Positions 1-8,057 of a DNA stretch of 23,219 nt are shown here, in pieces (positions within the stretch are counted from its first letter, which is position 1; every line of letters starts with the position of its first letter). Both the position numbers and the translations under genes were made by a program. The stretch comes from Clostridiales bacterium (GTDB taxonomy: Bacteria; Bacillota; Clostridia; Christensenellales; Aristaeellaceae): positions 1 through 23,219 of the forward strand of contig SFET01000047.1 of the NCBI GenBank assembly GCA_004557125.1, read 5' to 3'. The notes under the pieces are model-generated. The model saw nothing but the letters and a program-made list of their open reading frames with translations. It had not been told where the DNA came from and searched no databases.

Positions 1-85
1 CCTCTTCACAGCAGCGGTCCTGTCGGAGATTCTCACTCCGTTCCCTTTTCACCCGCGCGATGCGCGCGGACACCTGCGAACTCCC
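1..85 (-). promoter_or_regulatory. Cobalamin riboswitch, partial (cut by window edge)
   Basis: Read on the minus strand, this stretch has the conserved cobalamin-aptamer core: a GGTGTCC start, AAAAGGGAAC, then GTGAGAATC and GACAGGACCGCTGCTGT. The 3' part, with the B12 box and expression platform, lies left of the window. The regulated gene is therefore outside and unknown. The element sits 3' of a near-consensus minus-strand promoter at 108-136 and is divergent from the plus-strand riboswitch at 222. Confidence 0.85.
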
Positions 86-107
86 ATGTATTCTGTTTTT
101 CGTTCGC

Positions 108-136
108 ATTATAACACAGATTTTCACCTTTGTAAA
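108..136 (-). promoter_or_regulatory. Sigma-A promoter for the left-edge riboswitch
   Basis: On the minus strand a -35 box TTTACA (131-136) and a -10 box TATAAT (108-113) are separated by exactly 17 nt. Transcription would start near 101 and run into the partial cobalamin riboswitch. It lies back to back with the plus-strand promoter at 188-216, so this roughly 230-bp gap is a divergent regulatory region. Confidence 0.8.
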
Positions 137-187
137 TATCTTTATATTGAGGCGTCCCAGCGTAGTAGGGTTTAACGTAACTGCAGC

Positions 188-216
188 TTGAAAAGAGACG
201 GAGATGGTGCTATAAT
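188..216 (+). promoter_or_regulatory. Sigma-A promoter of the plus-strand Opp/Nik-type operon
   Basis: TTGAAA (188-193) and TATAAT (211-216) are spaced by 17 nt, close to the sigma-A consensus. The predicted start near 223 coincides with the 5' end of the cobalamin aptamer. Confidence 0.85.
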
Positions 217-221
217 GCACG

Positions 222-391
222 CGTAGGTACCCTTTCGCCCTGTGGGTGTCTGGGTTTAATAAGGAAGTTGGGTGCAAATCCCACGCGGTGCCGCCGCTGT
301 AAATGGGGAACGGACGCATGAGAGTCACTGGCCGTATGGTCGGGAAGACTGCGAAAGTGATGATCCATGAGCCAGAAGACTTGCCTGCAAA
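222..391 (+). promoter_or_regulatory. Cobalamin riboswitch upstream of binding-protein gene
   Basis: Canonical cobalamin aptamer elements appear in order: GGTACC near the 5' end, TTAATAAGGAAGTTGGGTG, CAAATCCCAC, GCCGCTGTAA, GTCACTGG, GGGAAGACTGCGAAAG, and the B12 box AGCCAGAAGACTTGCC at about 370-385. A strong intrinsic terminator follows at 468-510, so control is probably by transcription attenuation: cobalamin binding would favour termination. The remaining leader, 511-646, holds only the ribosome binding site as far as I can see. Confidence 0.95.
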
Positions 392-467
392 GTCGGTTTC
401 AGATCTCCACGGTTCATGGAGGAAAGCGGCGTGAAGCTTATACAGCTTGATTTGTTTTGGCAAAAAC

Positions 468-510
468 GGGCCATTACTATGCCTTTTGGCGTGGTAATGG
501 CCCTCTTTTT
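468..510 (+). terminator. Riboswitch-controlled intrinsic terminator
   Basis: A 16-bp stem (468-483 with 488-503, three wobble pairs near the loop) closes on a TTTT loop and is followed by TCTTTTT. It lies between the aptamer and the first gene, so it is the expression platform rather than the end of a gene. Confidence 0.9.
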
Positions 511-646
511 GTGCAACGGAAGCGCTTGGAGAATCGGGGAAAGGTCTGGAACGCGGCGTACATGGGGACTCAGCGGATCGCCGGGTTTACACAAATGCGA
601 ACGATCCCGCGGATGCGGATCGAAAATAAAGAGGAGGGTTCAACCC

Positions 647-2182
647 ATGAAGAAGCTACTTTCCCTGATTCTGGCGCTGCTGCTGGCGCTGGCCGTGTTG
701 GGCGGCATTGCGATTGCCGAGCCTGCGCAGGATACCGATGCTGAAATCGTGCTTGCCGGCTACCGCAACCTGGCGCCCGGTGAGAAGGATGGCTACTACT
801 GCAGCAAGATTCTCTACGTTTGGGAGCCGCTCATCACGCAGGATGATACCGCCGCGCCCATTCCCTGTCTGGCGGAGAGCTGGGAAATGAGCGAGGATGG
901 AACTCAGTGGACGTTCAACCTTCGCCAGGGCGTAAAGTTCCACGATGGCGAGGACTTCAACGCCGACGCTGTGATCGCCAATTTTGATCGCATGATGCTG
1001 GGCGTGAAGAGCTCCTCCTTCTATCCGCTGGACATTACTGCCCACTACCCGAACCTGGCCAGCTACGAAAAGGTGGACGAATACACCATCCGTCTGACCT
1101 TCTCCCAGCCCGCGCCGACCCAGCTCTACAACATGGTGAACTTCGGAAGCGCCATCTACAGCCCCAAGTGCTTCGATGAAGAGGGTAACTTCAACGGCAT
1201 CTGTGCCGGCACCGGGCCCTTCAGAATCGTCGAGAACGTTCTGGACGAGTATGTTCTGCTGGAGCGCTTTGACGATTACTACGGCGAACCAGCCAAGGCA
1301 AAGTGCATTCGCGTGAAGGTGATCCCGGATGCGGACACCCGCTTCTCTGCACTGAAGGCCGGAGAGATTCTGGGCGTGATCGACCTCAGCGCCATCCCTG
1401 CTTCTCTGGCAGTAGAGCTGGAGGGCGATGAGAACTTCGCCATCACCACCACCAAGTCGACGATGATTCGCTTCCTCACGCTGAACGGCACGAAGTTCCC
1501 CTTCGATGACGTGCGCATGCGCCAGGCTGTGAGCCTGTGCCTGCAGCGCAGCGTGATCACCGATGATCTCTACTATGGCTTCGGCACGCCCACCACCAAC
1601 ATTCTGAACTACGCGACCCCCTTCTACAAGGAGTTCCCCGTGGAGGAGGATCTTGAGAAGGCCAAGGAGCTGGCCGCGGATGTTCTGGGAGACGAGCGCG
1701 TGCGCGTGACCTATCTGGTGAACGGTAGCGATGCGAGCCTGAAGGTCGAGGCCGAGCTGATCTCCACCTGGCTTGCTGAGATCGGCATTGACTGCGATAT
1801 TCAGCCCATGGAATACTCCGCGATGAAGGAACTGATGAAGGCCGGCGATTACGGCATCGCCCGCATGCAGCAGGGCCTGTCCAACTCTGAGCCTGCGACC
1901 ATCTTCCGCCGCTTCATGCTCACCTCCGGCGACCACAACCAGAACTACTCCCTGGGCTACCAGAGCGACGAGGTGGATCGCCTGATGAACGAAGCCGCCG
2001 CTGCCCTCGACATGGAGGTTCGCACCGCCAATTATGATCGGATTCAAGAGATTTCCACTGAGGAATTCCCCATCATTCCCCTATTCAACGACATGACCCT
2101 CATGGCCTACAGCACCCGGCTCACCGGCTACGACGCCAAGCTCTACGGCATCGAGCTGCCTCTGGTCGCCTGGGCTGAATAA
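647..2182 (+). CDS. ABC transporter substrate-binding protein, family 5 (Opp/Dpp/NikA type)
   Basis: A 511-residue extracytoplasmic binding protein of the SBP_bac_5 family, which captures peptides, nickel or other chelated metals. The start at 647 is chosen over an upstream in-frame ATG (416). It has a GAGGAGG site 9 nt upstream and opens directly with a signal peptide (MKKLL, a Leu/Ala-rich core, AIA-E cleavage around residue 24); the longer version would translate through the riboswitch terminator. Family features include WEPLI near the N-terminus, FNLRQGVKFHDGEDF, and GTGPFRI in the middle. There is no lipobox cysteine. It is the first gene of a five-gene operon behind a cobalamin riboswitch, so a cobalt-chelate or corrinoid-related ligand is likely. 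That ligand is inferred, not shown. Confidence 0.9.
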   Translation: MKKLLSLILALLLALAVLGGIAIAEPAQDTDAEIVLAGYRNLAPGEKDGYYCSKILYVWEPLITQDDTAAPIPCLAESWEMSEDGTQWTFNLRQGVKFHDGEDFNADAVIANFDRMMLGVKSSSFYPLDITAHYPNLASYEKVDEYTIRLTFSQPAPTQLYNMVNFGSAIYSPKCFDEEGNFNGICAGTGPFRIVENVLDEYVLLERFDDYYGEPAKAKCIRVKVIPDADTRFSALKAGEILGVIDLSAIPASLAVELEGDENFAITTTKSTMIRFLTLNGTKFPFDDVRMRQAVSLCLQRSVITDDLYYGFGTPTTNILNYATPFYKEFPVEEDLEKAKELAADVLGDERVRVTYLVNGSDASLKVEAELISTWLAEIGIDCDIQPMEYSAMKELMKAGDYGIARMQQGLSNSEPATIFRRFMLTSGDHNQNYSLGYQSDEVDRLMNEAAAALDMEVRTANYDRIQEISTEEFPIIPLFNDMTLMAYSTRLTGYDAKLYGIELPLVAWAE

Positions 2183-2187
2183 AGAAT

Positions 2188-3129
2188 ATGCGCCGCTATC
2201 TGATACAGAAAGTTCTCTCGCTGCTTCCGGTGCTGCTGGGCATCTCCCTGATCGCCTTTGTGCTGGGCGTGATTTCGCCGGGAAATCCGGCGGAGCTCGC
2301 CCTCAGCCGGGGCGGTTATGAGCCCACGCCCGAACAGATCGAGGCAATGGAGCGTCAGATGGGTCTGGATGCGCCCTATCCCGTGCAATACCTGCGCTGG
2401 GTAGGGCGCGCGCTTACTGGTGATCTGGGTACGTCCTACGCCAGCAAGCTGTCTGTGGGAGCAGAATTGGCGCGCCGCCTGCCCGTCACCCTGAAGCTGG
2501 CGCTCTGCTCGATCCTTCTGGCGCTTGTGCTCGGCTTTTCCATGGGCTGCATCGCCGCGGCCTTTCATGAGCGGTGGCCGGATCGCGTGATTCGCAGCGC
2601 AATCAACGTCCAGCTCTCCTTTCCGGCCTTCTGGCTGGCGCTCCTGCTCATCCTTCTCTTTGCGGAAAACCTCCGCTGGCTGCCCACCAGCGGAAACGGC
2701 GGCCTGAAGTACATGATCCTGCCCTCCCTTGTGCTCTCCTCTGCCAGCGCAGCCACGACGGCGCGGCTCATTCGATCTGCGCTGCTTGCCGAGTTTGGCA
2801 AGCAATACTGTACCGCCGCGACGGCGAGAGGAATTTCAAGAAGGCGGCTGGTTCTGCAAAACGCGCTGCCCAACGCGGCTGTGAGCGCCGTGGCGCTGAT
2901 GGGCAACTCCCTGGGCGGCATGCTCGGCGGATCGGTGATCATCGAATCCATATTTGCCCTGCCGGGAATCGGCAGCTACGCACTGGATGCCATCACGAAC
3001 CGCGATTACCCCGCGCTGCAGGGATATGTACTGCTGGCGGGGTGCATTTACGTGGCCGTTGCGCTGCTGGTGGACGTTGTGAGCATGCTGCTCAATCCCA
3101 AGCTGCGCCTTGGAGGGAGAAGGATATGA
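2188..3129 (+). CDS. ABC transporter permease, DppB/NikB type
   Basis: A 313-residue inner-membrane permease of the binding-protein-dependent transport family (BPD_transp_1), first of the two permeases in the operon. It begins MRRYLIQKVLSLLPVLLG, the usual N-terminal membrane segment, then the periplasmic loop with the family's ERQMGLDAPYPVQYLRW and GDLGTSY. The coupling (EAA) loop TAATARGISRRRL lies near residue 220, followed by the conserved VIIESIFALPGIG. The start lies 5 nt after the binding-protein stop, and the stop overlaps the next ATG by four bases. Length is normal for the family. Confidence 0.9.
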   Translation: MRRYLIQKVLSLLPVLLGISLIAFVLGVISPGNPAELALSRGGYEPTPEQIEAMERQMGLDAPYPVQYLRWVGRALTGDLGTSYASKLSVGAELARRLPVTLKLALCSILLALVLGFSMGCIAAAFHERWPDRVIRSAINVQLSFPAFWLALLLILLFAENLRWLPTSGNGGLKYMILPSLVLSSASAATTARLIRSALLAEFGKQYCTAATARGISRRRLVLQNALPNAAVSAVALMGNSLGGMLGGSVIIESIFALPGIGSYALDAITNRDYPALQGYVLLAGCIYVAVALLVDVVSMLLNPKLRLGGRRI

Positions 3130-3950
3130 AGAATACGAGGATGCGCCTGTTCATCGCGGCTGCGCTGCTGGGCGTCATTCTGCTGAGCAACCTGCTTGCA
3201 CCCTGGATTGCGCCCTGCGATCCCAACGAAGCCGACATGCGTGTGCGCCTTCAGGGGGCCAGTCTGGAGCATCCGCTTGGCACGGACAGCCTGGGTCGGG
3301 ATATGCTCAGCCGCGTGCTCTACGGCGGTCGGTCCTCCATGCTCGTTGCGCTGGCGGCCACGGTGCTCTCCATGGCCCTCGGCATGCTTTTGGGCGTGCT
3401 CGGCGGCTACTACGGCGGCATGCTGGATTGGTGCATCACTGCCGTCGCCAACATCTTTCAGGGGCTTCCCGGCACCTGCCTGATGATCGCCATCGTAGGC
3501 GTGCTGGGCCCCGGCATTCCAAACCTGCTCCTGGCGCTGGTGCTCACCAGCTGGGCGGGCTTTTCGCGCATCGTGCGCACGGAGACCCTGCGCATCCGCG
3601 AGGAGGCATACATTGAAGGCATGCAGGCCCTGGGCGCAGGCAACGGCCGGCTCCTCTGGCGGCATATCGTGCCGAACATGATGGCGAACATCATCGTCCT
3701 CTTTACCACACGCGTGGGCAGGTGTGTGCTCTCCATCGCGTCACTGAGCTACCTTGGACTAGGTATTAAGCCGCCCACGCCCGATTGGAGCGTCATGATC
3801 TCCGATGCGCGTCTGAACTATCGCAGCGCACCGCATCTGATCATCGTGCCCGGACTGTGCATCTTTTTGCTGCTCTTTTCCATCAACATGCTGGGCGACG
3901 CCCTGCGCGATCTCTTTGACGTGCGCAGCCAGGAGGTGAAGGAGCTATGA
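3126..3950 (+). CDS. ABC transporter permease, DppC/NikC type
   Basis: A 274-residue second permease of the Opp/Nik-type transporter. The start is the ATG at 3126, which overlaps the upstream TGA (ATGA) and follows GGAGGGAGAAGG. Family landmarks are an N-terminal membrane segment, HPLGTDSLGRDMLSRVLYGG around residues 51-70, GGYYGG, the coupling loop IEGMQALGAGNGRLLWRHIVPN, and SYLGLGIKPPTPDWSVMI near the C-terminus. It pairs with the upstream permease to form the membrane channel. Its stop overlaps the ATPase start by four bases. Confidence 0.9.
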   Translation: MKNTRMRLFIAAALLGVILLSNLLAPWIAPCDPNEADMRVRLQGASLEHPLGTDSLGRDMLSRVLYGGRSSMLVALAATVLSMALGMLLGVLGGYYGGMLDWCITAVANIFQGLPGTCLMIAIVGVLGPGIPNLLLALVLTSWAGFSRIVRTETLRIREEAYIEGMQALGAGNGRLLWRHIVPNMMANIIVLFTTRVGRCVLSIASLSYLGLGIKPPTPDWSVMISDARLNYRSAPHLIIVPGLCIFLLLFSINMLGDALRDLFDVRSQEVKEL

Positions 3951-4861
3951 TCGAAATTGACGATCTTCGGATCACATTCCGGCTTCCAGGGGTGGATGTG
4001 TGCGCCGTGAACGGCGTGAGCATCGCCTTTCCGGACAGCAAAATCACCGGCATCATCGGCGAGAGCGGCTGCGGAAAATCCGTGCTGGGACTTGCACTGC
4101 TGGGACTGCTGCCGCCCTATGCGAAGGTGGAGGGCAGATTGAAGATGGATGGCGAAGCGCTCACTTCTGAGCGCGCACGCAGCCGCCTCGGCGTCGGCAT
4201 CGGCCTGGTTCCCCAGAATCCTGCCGAATCCCTGAACCCCGCGCGCACCATCGCCTTTCATCTGCGGGAAGCATTGCTGCCGCTGAAGCTTCCTTCAAAG
4301 GATGTAAAGGAACGTTCCGCCCGGCTGCTGCGGGATTTCGGCTTTACAAGTCCCGAGCGCATCCTGCGCGCCTATCCCCACGAATTGTCCGGGGGCATGC
4401 AGCAGCGCGTGCTCTGCGCGATTGGCTCGGCATGTGCGCCCAAATGGATGCTCGCGGACGAACCCACGAAGGGTCTGGACCGCGATCTGCGCGATCAGGT
4501 TCGGGATACGCTGCGGTCGCTGAAGGATTTCGGCGTGGAAAGCATGCTCGTGATCACGCACGATCTTCCGCTGGCGCGGGAGCTGTGCGACAACCTGGCC
4601 GTCATGTATGCCGGGCAGATCGTCGAGATGGGACCGCGGCTACTGGAGCAGCCCATGCATCCGTACACGAGAGCCTTTTTGAACGCACTGCCGGAGAATG
4701 GCTTTCAGGCGATGACCGGCGTTGCACCCCGGGCGGGCGAACGGCTTCCGGGCTGTCCGTTTGCACCGAGGTGTTCCCATGCAAAGCCGCGCTGTCATCG
4801 TGAGCGTCCGTCCGAAACGGCTGTCGATGGCAGGATTGTGAGGTGTTTCCTGTATGCCTGA
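3947..4861 (+). CDS. ABC transporter ATP-binding protein, OppD/DppD/NikD type
   Basis: A 304-residue ATPase subunit of the Opp/Nik-type transporter. Walker A GESGCGKS lies at residues 38-45, the signature LSGGMQQR near 149, and Walker B LADEPTKGLD after it, with ITHD as the switch histidine region. The C-terminal oligopeptide/dipeptide extension carries four cysteines in the pattern C-x5-C-x6-C-x16-C (GCPFAPRC...PRC...RC). Similar cysteines in some OppD proteins bind an iron-sulfur cluster, as I recall. The start overlaps the upstream stop as ATGA. Confidence 0.9.
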   Translation: MIEIDDLRITFRLPGVDVCAVNGVSIAFPDSKITGIIGESGCGKSVLGLALLGLLPPYAKVEGRLKMDGEALTSERARSRLGVGIGLVPQNPAESLNPARTIAFHLREALLPLKLPSKDVKERSARLLRDFGFTSPERILRAYPHELSGGMQQRVLCAIGSACAPKWMLADEPTKGLDRDLRDQVRDTLRSLKDFGVESMLVITHDLPLARELCDNLAVMYAGQIVEMGPRLLEQPMHPYTRAFLNALPENGFQAMTGVAPRAGERLPGCPFAPRCSHAKPRCHRERPSETAVDGRIVRCFLYA

Positions 4862-5522
4862 GTGCATTCTGGAGGGAAGGGACATATACAAAACCTTCCG
4901 CGGTGGATTTGGCGGCAGGGCGCACACCGCGCTCAAGGGCGAGAGCCTGAAGCTGTACAGGGGAGAAACGCTCGCACTGATGGGCCCGTCGGGCTGCGGC
5001 AAGAGCACCATGTCGCGCATACTGCTGCGCCTGATTGACCCGGACAGGGGTCAGGTATTCTTCTGCGGCGAGGACATTACGAATCTGCGGGGAAGCGCGC
5101 TGAAGCCGTTCCGAAGACGCGTGCAACTGATCTCTCAGCGCCCGGAGACCTTCTTTGATCCCCGGATGCGCCTGGGCGACAGCCTGTTGGAACCGCTCAG
5201 AATATTTGGTGTGACCGAAGAACAGCACCGCCTGCCGGGGTTGCTGGAACGGGTGAAGCTCACGGATGAACTGTTCCGCCGCTATCCCCATCAGGTGAGC
5301 GGTGGCGAAATCCAGCGGCTGTCCCTGTGCCGCGCGCTCCTGCTTGCCCCGGAAGCGCTGGTGCTGGATGAACCCACGTCCATGCTGGATGTGTCCGTGC
5401 AGGCGCAGATCCTGCAGATTCTGAAGAGCCTGCAGGAGGAATATGGGCTGTCCTACCTGTTCATCACCCATGATCGCGAGGTCGCGCAGTATATGAGCAA
5501 TCGAATCCAGTTTATGGAGTAG
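4854..5522 (+). CDS. ABC transporter ATP-binding protein, OppF/DppF/NikE type
   Basis: A 222-residue second ATPase of the transporter. Walker A GPSGCGKS is at residues 44-51, the signature is VSGGEIQRLSLCRALL, Walker B is ALVLDEPTSMLD, and the switch region is FITHD. It is short for OppF, ending soon after the nucleotide-binding domain, as NikE-type subunits do, and it lacks the C-terminal cysteine extension of its partner. It overlaps the upstream gene by eight bases and is the last gene of the operon, about 70 bp before the shared hairpin terminator. Confidence 0.88.
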   Translation: MPECILEGRDIYKTFRGGFGGRAHTALKGESLKLYRGETLALMGPSGCGKSTMSRILLRLIDPDRGQVFFCGEDITNLRGSALKPFRRRVQLISQRPETFFDPRMRLGDSLLEPLRIFGVTEEQHRLPGLLERVKLTDELFRRYPHQVSGGEIQRLSLCRALLLAPEALVLDEPTSMLDVSVQAQILQILKSLQEEYGLSYLFITHDREVAQYMSNRIQFME

Positions 5523-5592
5523 TCCCTGGAGGCGCACATTCTCTCGCCGGGGAAAGCGGCCCAGAAACAGGTGAATATTATCATAAAAGCAG

Positions 5593-5622
5593 AAACCCGA
5601 GGGGAGTCTACCCCTCGGGTTT
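5593..5622. terminator. Bidirectional hairpin terminator between convergent operons
   Basis: A perfect 12-bp inverted repeat (5593-5604 with 5611-5622; arms AAACCCGAGGGG and CCCCTCGGGTTT) lies between the stop of the plus-strand operon (5522) and the stop of the minus-strand operon (5630). The U-tract is better on the minus strand (TTTCTGCTTTTA) than on the plus strand (TTTACC). Confidence 0.85.
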
Positions 5623-5629
5623 ACCTGTG

Positions 5630-6361
5630 TCAGACGATCTTCCGCGCCTTTTCCACGAATCTTGCCTGCACCTCCGGCAGCGCGCCCAGACCCTGCATGC
5701 GGACGCATACGTCGAAGCCGCGACGGGTCAGGATCGATTTCCAGGAATCCTCGTCGTCCCCGGCCATGTCGTTGTGGGCGTGATCGCCTGCCACCAGCAT
5801 CAGCGGCATCAGTGCAATCTCTTTGACTGACAGGCGCTCCAGCGCGGGAAGCTGCTTTTCCAAACTGTGTTCGCCCTCGACGCAGGCGAGGTACACGTTC
5901 TCCGGGAGCTGCTTGCGCAGGCGGGTGTAGGTCTCATCCGCGGCGTGCTCGGTGCCGTGGCCCATCATGAGCAGGGGACGGCCCTCCTCTGCGGCGAGCT
6001 TGCCCAGTAGACCAGCCATCCAGCTCAGATCCGCCTGCGTCTCCAGCAGCGGCTCGGACACGCGCAGGTCGCCCGCCGCCTCCTTTACCACCTCGTACTC
6101 GATGCCGTGCAGAATGTGGGTGGGAACGACGGCGATCTCCCCGTAGTCCTCCCTGCGCAGGCGCTCCAGGGCTTCCGCTTCGCTCTCGATGGCTTCGCCG
6201 CGCTCCCGGAGCTTGCGCACGATGATGCGCGAGCTGTACGCCCGATGCACATCGTGTCCGGGAAAGGCCTTCGCAAGGGCCGCTTCGACGGGCAGGATGC
6301 AGCTCTGCTCCGCCTCCGGGTAGCTGGTGCCGAAGCTGACGGCGAGAATTGCTTGTTTCAT
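5630..6361 (-). CDS. cbiK: Sirohydrochlorin cobaltochelatase (anaerobic, CbiK type)
   Basis: A 243-residue class II chelatase of the CbiK family, which inserts Co(II) into sirohydrochlorin early in anaerobic cobalamin synthesis. Visible features are the N-terminal LAVSFGTSYP (residues 6-15), MGHGTEHAADETY with His135 and His139, and MLVAGDHAHNDMAGDDEDSW with His194. The two histidine regions match the catalytic metal-binding histidines of the family. No signal peptide is present, so it is cytoplasmic, unlike the exported CbiK variants of some sulfate reducers. It is the last gene of the 11-gene cobalamin-regulated operon, and its ATG overlaps the stop of the preceding ATPase. No other cobalamin biosynthesis gene is present in the window. 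The metal could be another divalent ion, or the enzyme could act on another tetrapyrrole. Confidence 0.93.
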   Translation of the reverse strand: MKQAILAVSFGTSYPEAEQSCILPVEAALAKAFPGHDVHRAYSSRIIVRKLRERGEAIESEAEALERLRREDYGEIAVVPTHILHGIEYEVVKEAAGDLRVSEPLLETQADLSWMAGLLGKLAAEEGRPLLMMGHGTEHAADETYTRLRKQLPENVYLACVEGEHSLEKQLPALERLSVKEIALMPLMLVAGDHAHNDMAGDDEDSWKSILTRRGFDVCVRMQGLGALPEVQARFVEKARKIV

Positions 6362-7128
6362 GTGCGAACCTCCTGTTTTTCAGTATAAAATAGGTATTTA
6401 TTGTCCGATGTCCGGCGCACATCGATGGAAAAGACCCTCTGAATCTGTCCGGTGCGGTAGACCTCCTCCGGGCTTCCCGCCGCGACGAGGCGGCCGCGCT
6501 CCATCAGCAGCAGGGAATCGGTGTATTCCAGCGCCAGCGACAGCTCGTGCAGCACCAGAATCACGCTGCGACCCTCCCTGCACAGCGCCCGCAGCAGCTC
6601 CATCAGCGCAAACTGGCTGGAGAGATCCAGATAGGCGGTGGGCTCGTCCAGCAGCATCACTGCCGTCTGCTGGGCGAGCATCATGGCGAGGTAGGCGCGC
6701 TGCCGTTCGCCGCCGGAGAGCCGGCTCACGGGCCGGTTCACAAGCGCACCGAGTTTCACGCGCTCGATGGCTGCCTGAACGATCTCCCGATCCTCCCTGC
6801 GCAGGCTCTGGCCCCACTTCAGGTGCGGGTAGCGTCCGTGGGTCACCAGATGGCGCACGCTGATGTCTGGCGCGATGCGGCTCTGGGGCATGTAGGACAG
6901 GTGGCGGGCGCGCTCCTTCTCGGGGATGACTGAGAGAGGTTGTCCGTTCAGGAGGATTTCGCCGCCGGAGGGCTTCATCAGGCCCACCGAGCACTTCATC
7001 AGCGTGGACTTGCCGCAGCCGTTGGGCCCGATGATGGCGGTGAGCTTGCCGGGGGCAAGATGTGCGCTCACGCCGTGCAGCGTCTCCACGCCGTCGTAGG
7101 CAGCGCGCAATTCACGAAATTCCAGCAT
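6358..7128 (-). CDS. ABC transporter ATP-binding protein, FecE/BtuD type
   Basis: A 256-residue ATPase for a metal-chelate or cobalamin importer. Walker A GPNGCGKST is at residues 34-42, SYMPQ marks the Q-loop, the signature is LSGGERQRAYLAMMLAQ, and Walker B is AVMLLDEPTAYLD. The C-terminal IQRVFSIDVR is typical of FecE/BtuD proteins. The start at 7128 has AGGAGGAATCGC directly upstream; a longer reading from 7284 would run into the permease gene. It is separated from the permease by 11 nt and overlaps cbiK by four bases. Cognate partners are the permease at 7140-8057 and the binding protein at 8054-8956. Confidence 0.92.
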   Translation of the reverse strand: MLEFRELRAAYDGVETLHGVSAHLAPGKLTAIIGPNGCGKSTLMKCSVGLMKPSGGEILLNGQPLSVIPEKERARHLSYMPQSRIAPDISVRHLVTHGRYPHLKWGQSLRREDREIVQAAIERVKLGALVNRPVSRLSGGERQRAYLAMMLAQQTAVMLLDEPTAYLDLSSQFALMELLRALCREGRSVILVLHELSLALEYTDSLLLMERGRLVAAGSPEEVYRTGQIQRVFSIDVRRTSDNKYLFYTEKQEVRT

Positions 7129-7139
7129 GCGATTCCTCC

Positions 7140-8057
7140 TCAGGTGGCGTCGTGGCGGCTGCGCTTCTTGCGGATCAGCAGCAGGTACAGGAAGAACGGT
7201 GCGCCCACGATGGAGAGCACGATGCCCACCGGCAGCTCGAAGGGGGCGAAGGCCACGCGGGCGATCAGGTCGCAGATCAGGCACAGCGCCGCGCCGAAGG
7301 CTGCCGCGATGGGGAGCTGGAGCTGCGCGTCGTTCTTCAGCAGGATGCGGGTCATGTGGGGCGCGACCAGTCCCACGAAGCTCAGCAGGAGGCTGTGGGC
7401 TACGTCATCGCCCAGCGCCATCAGCTGAAGCTCTCTGCCGAAGACGAGGGCCGTGAGAAAGCCCAGGGCGCACAGCGGCGCGGCGAAGCGCAGCTGCTGC
7501 ATGGTCGTGGTGGAGAAGCCGCCGATGGAGAATGCGCTGCGGCTGACGACTGCCTCGGGGATCAGCGTGACGATGGCGTCCATGCACGCGCCGAAGATGC
7601 TGTTCACAGCGACGCCCGCGAGTACGATTGTGGCGCGGGAGGCCCCGGTGAGCCGCGCGAGAAGGTAGACGGCAAAGGCTGCGGCGCATGCGCCCAGAAA
7701 GGCTGCCAGCGACGTCAGGCGGGACAGGCCGGGGAACACCGCCATGCAGATCAGCGCGCAGAGGCCCGCGCCGGAATTGATGCCGATCACGCTGGGCGCG
7801 GCCAGCGGATTGCGTAGCACCGCCTGCAAAAGCAGTCCTGCCGCCGCCAGCGACGCGCCTGCGAGGATGGCGGCCAGCGTCCGGGGCAGGCGCACGTACC
7901 AGAAGATGCGTGCGGCGGTGCTCTCCCGGGCGGTGTCACCCAGCGCGGATAGGATTTCCGAGGGCGAAAGGCCACTTGCACCCAGACACAGGTTCATCAG
8001 CACCGCCAGCAGCAGGACGCCCAGGAGCGCCAGCAGCAGCGCCCGGTTGCGGTTCAT
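7140..8057 (-). CDS. FecCD-family ABC permease with an apparent internal deletion
   Basis: A 305-residue permease of the FecCD/BtuC family (iron-siderophore, haem or cobalamin import). Landmarks are VRLPRTLAAILAGASLAAAGLLLQ, RNPLAAPSVIGINSGA, the cytoplasmic MALGDDVAHSL, and SFVGLVAPHMTRILL. The start at 8057 overlaps the upstream stop (ATGA) and follows GGCGGAGGG. Compared with the paralogue at 14295-15383, about 27 residues are missing between DDVAHSL and LLSFVGL (junction near 7383-7394). This is the segment that should hold the end of the ATPase-contact loop and one transmembrane helix. The frame is intact on both sides. It is shorter than the roughly 330 residues usual in this family. 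Whether it still transports is uncertain. Confidence 0.9.
   Translation of the reverse strand: MNRNRALLLALLGVLLLAVLMNLCLGASGLSPSEILSALGDTARESTAARIFWYVRLPRTLAAILAGASLAAAGLLLQAVLRNPLAAPSVIGINSGAGLCALICMAVFPGLSRLTSLAAFLGACAAAFAVYLLARLTGASRATIVLAGVAVNSIFGACMDAIVTLIPEAVVSRSAFSIGGFSTTTMQQLRFAAPLCALGFLTALVFGRELQLMALGDDVAHSLLLSFVGLVAPHMTRILLKNDAQLQLPIAAAFGAALCLICDLIARVAFAPFELPVGIVLSIVGAPFFLYLLLIRKKRSRHDAT

Noticed and set aside
416..646. N-terminal extension of the first binding protein
   Set aside because: Translation from 416 would run through the riboswitch terminator and place the signal peptide 77 residues inside the protein. The ribosome binding site before 647 decides the start.
656..2047. 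463-aa minus-strand open frame
   Set aside because: It is antisense to the binding-protein gene, has His/Val/Gly-biased low-complexity composition, and matches no family. It is a shadow of high-GC coding DNA.
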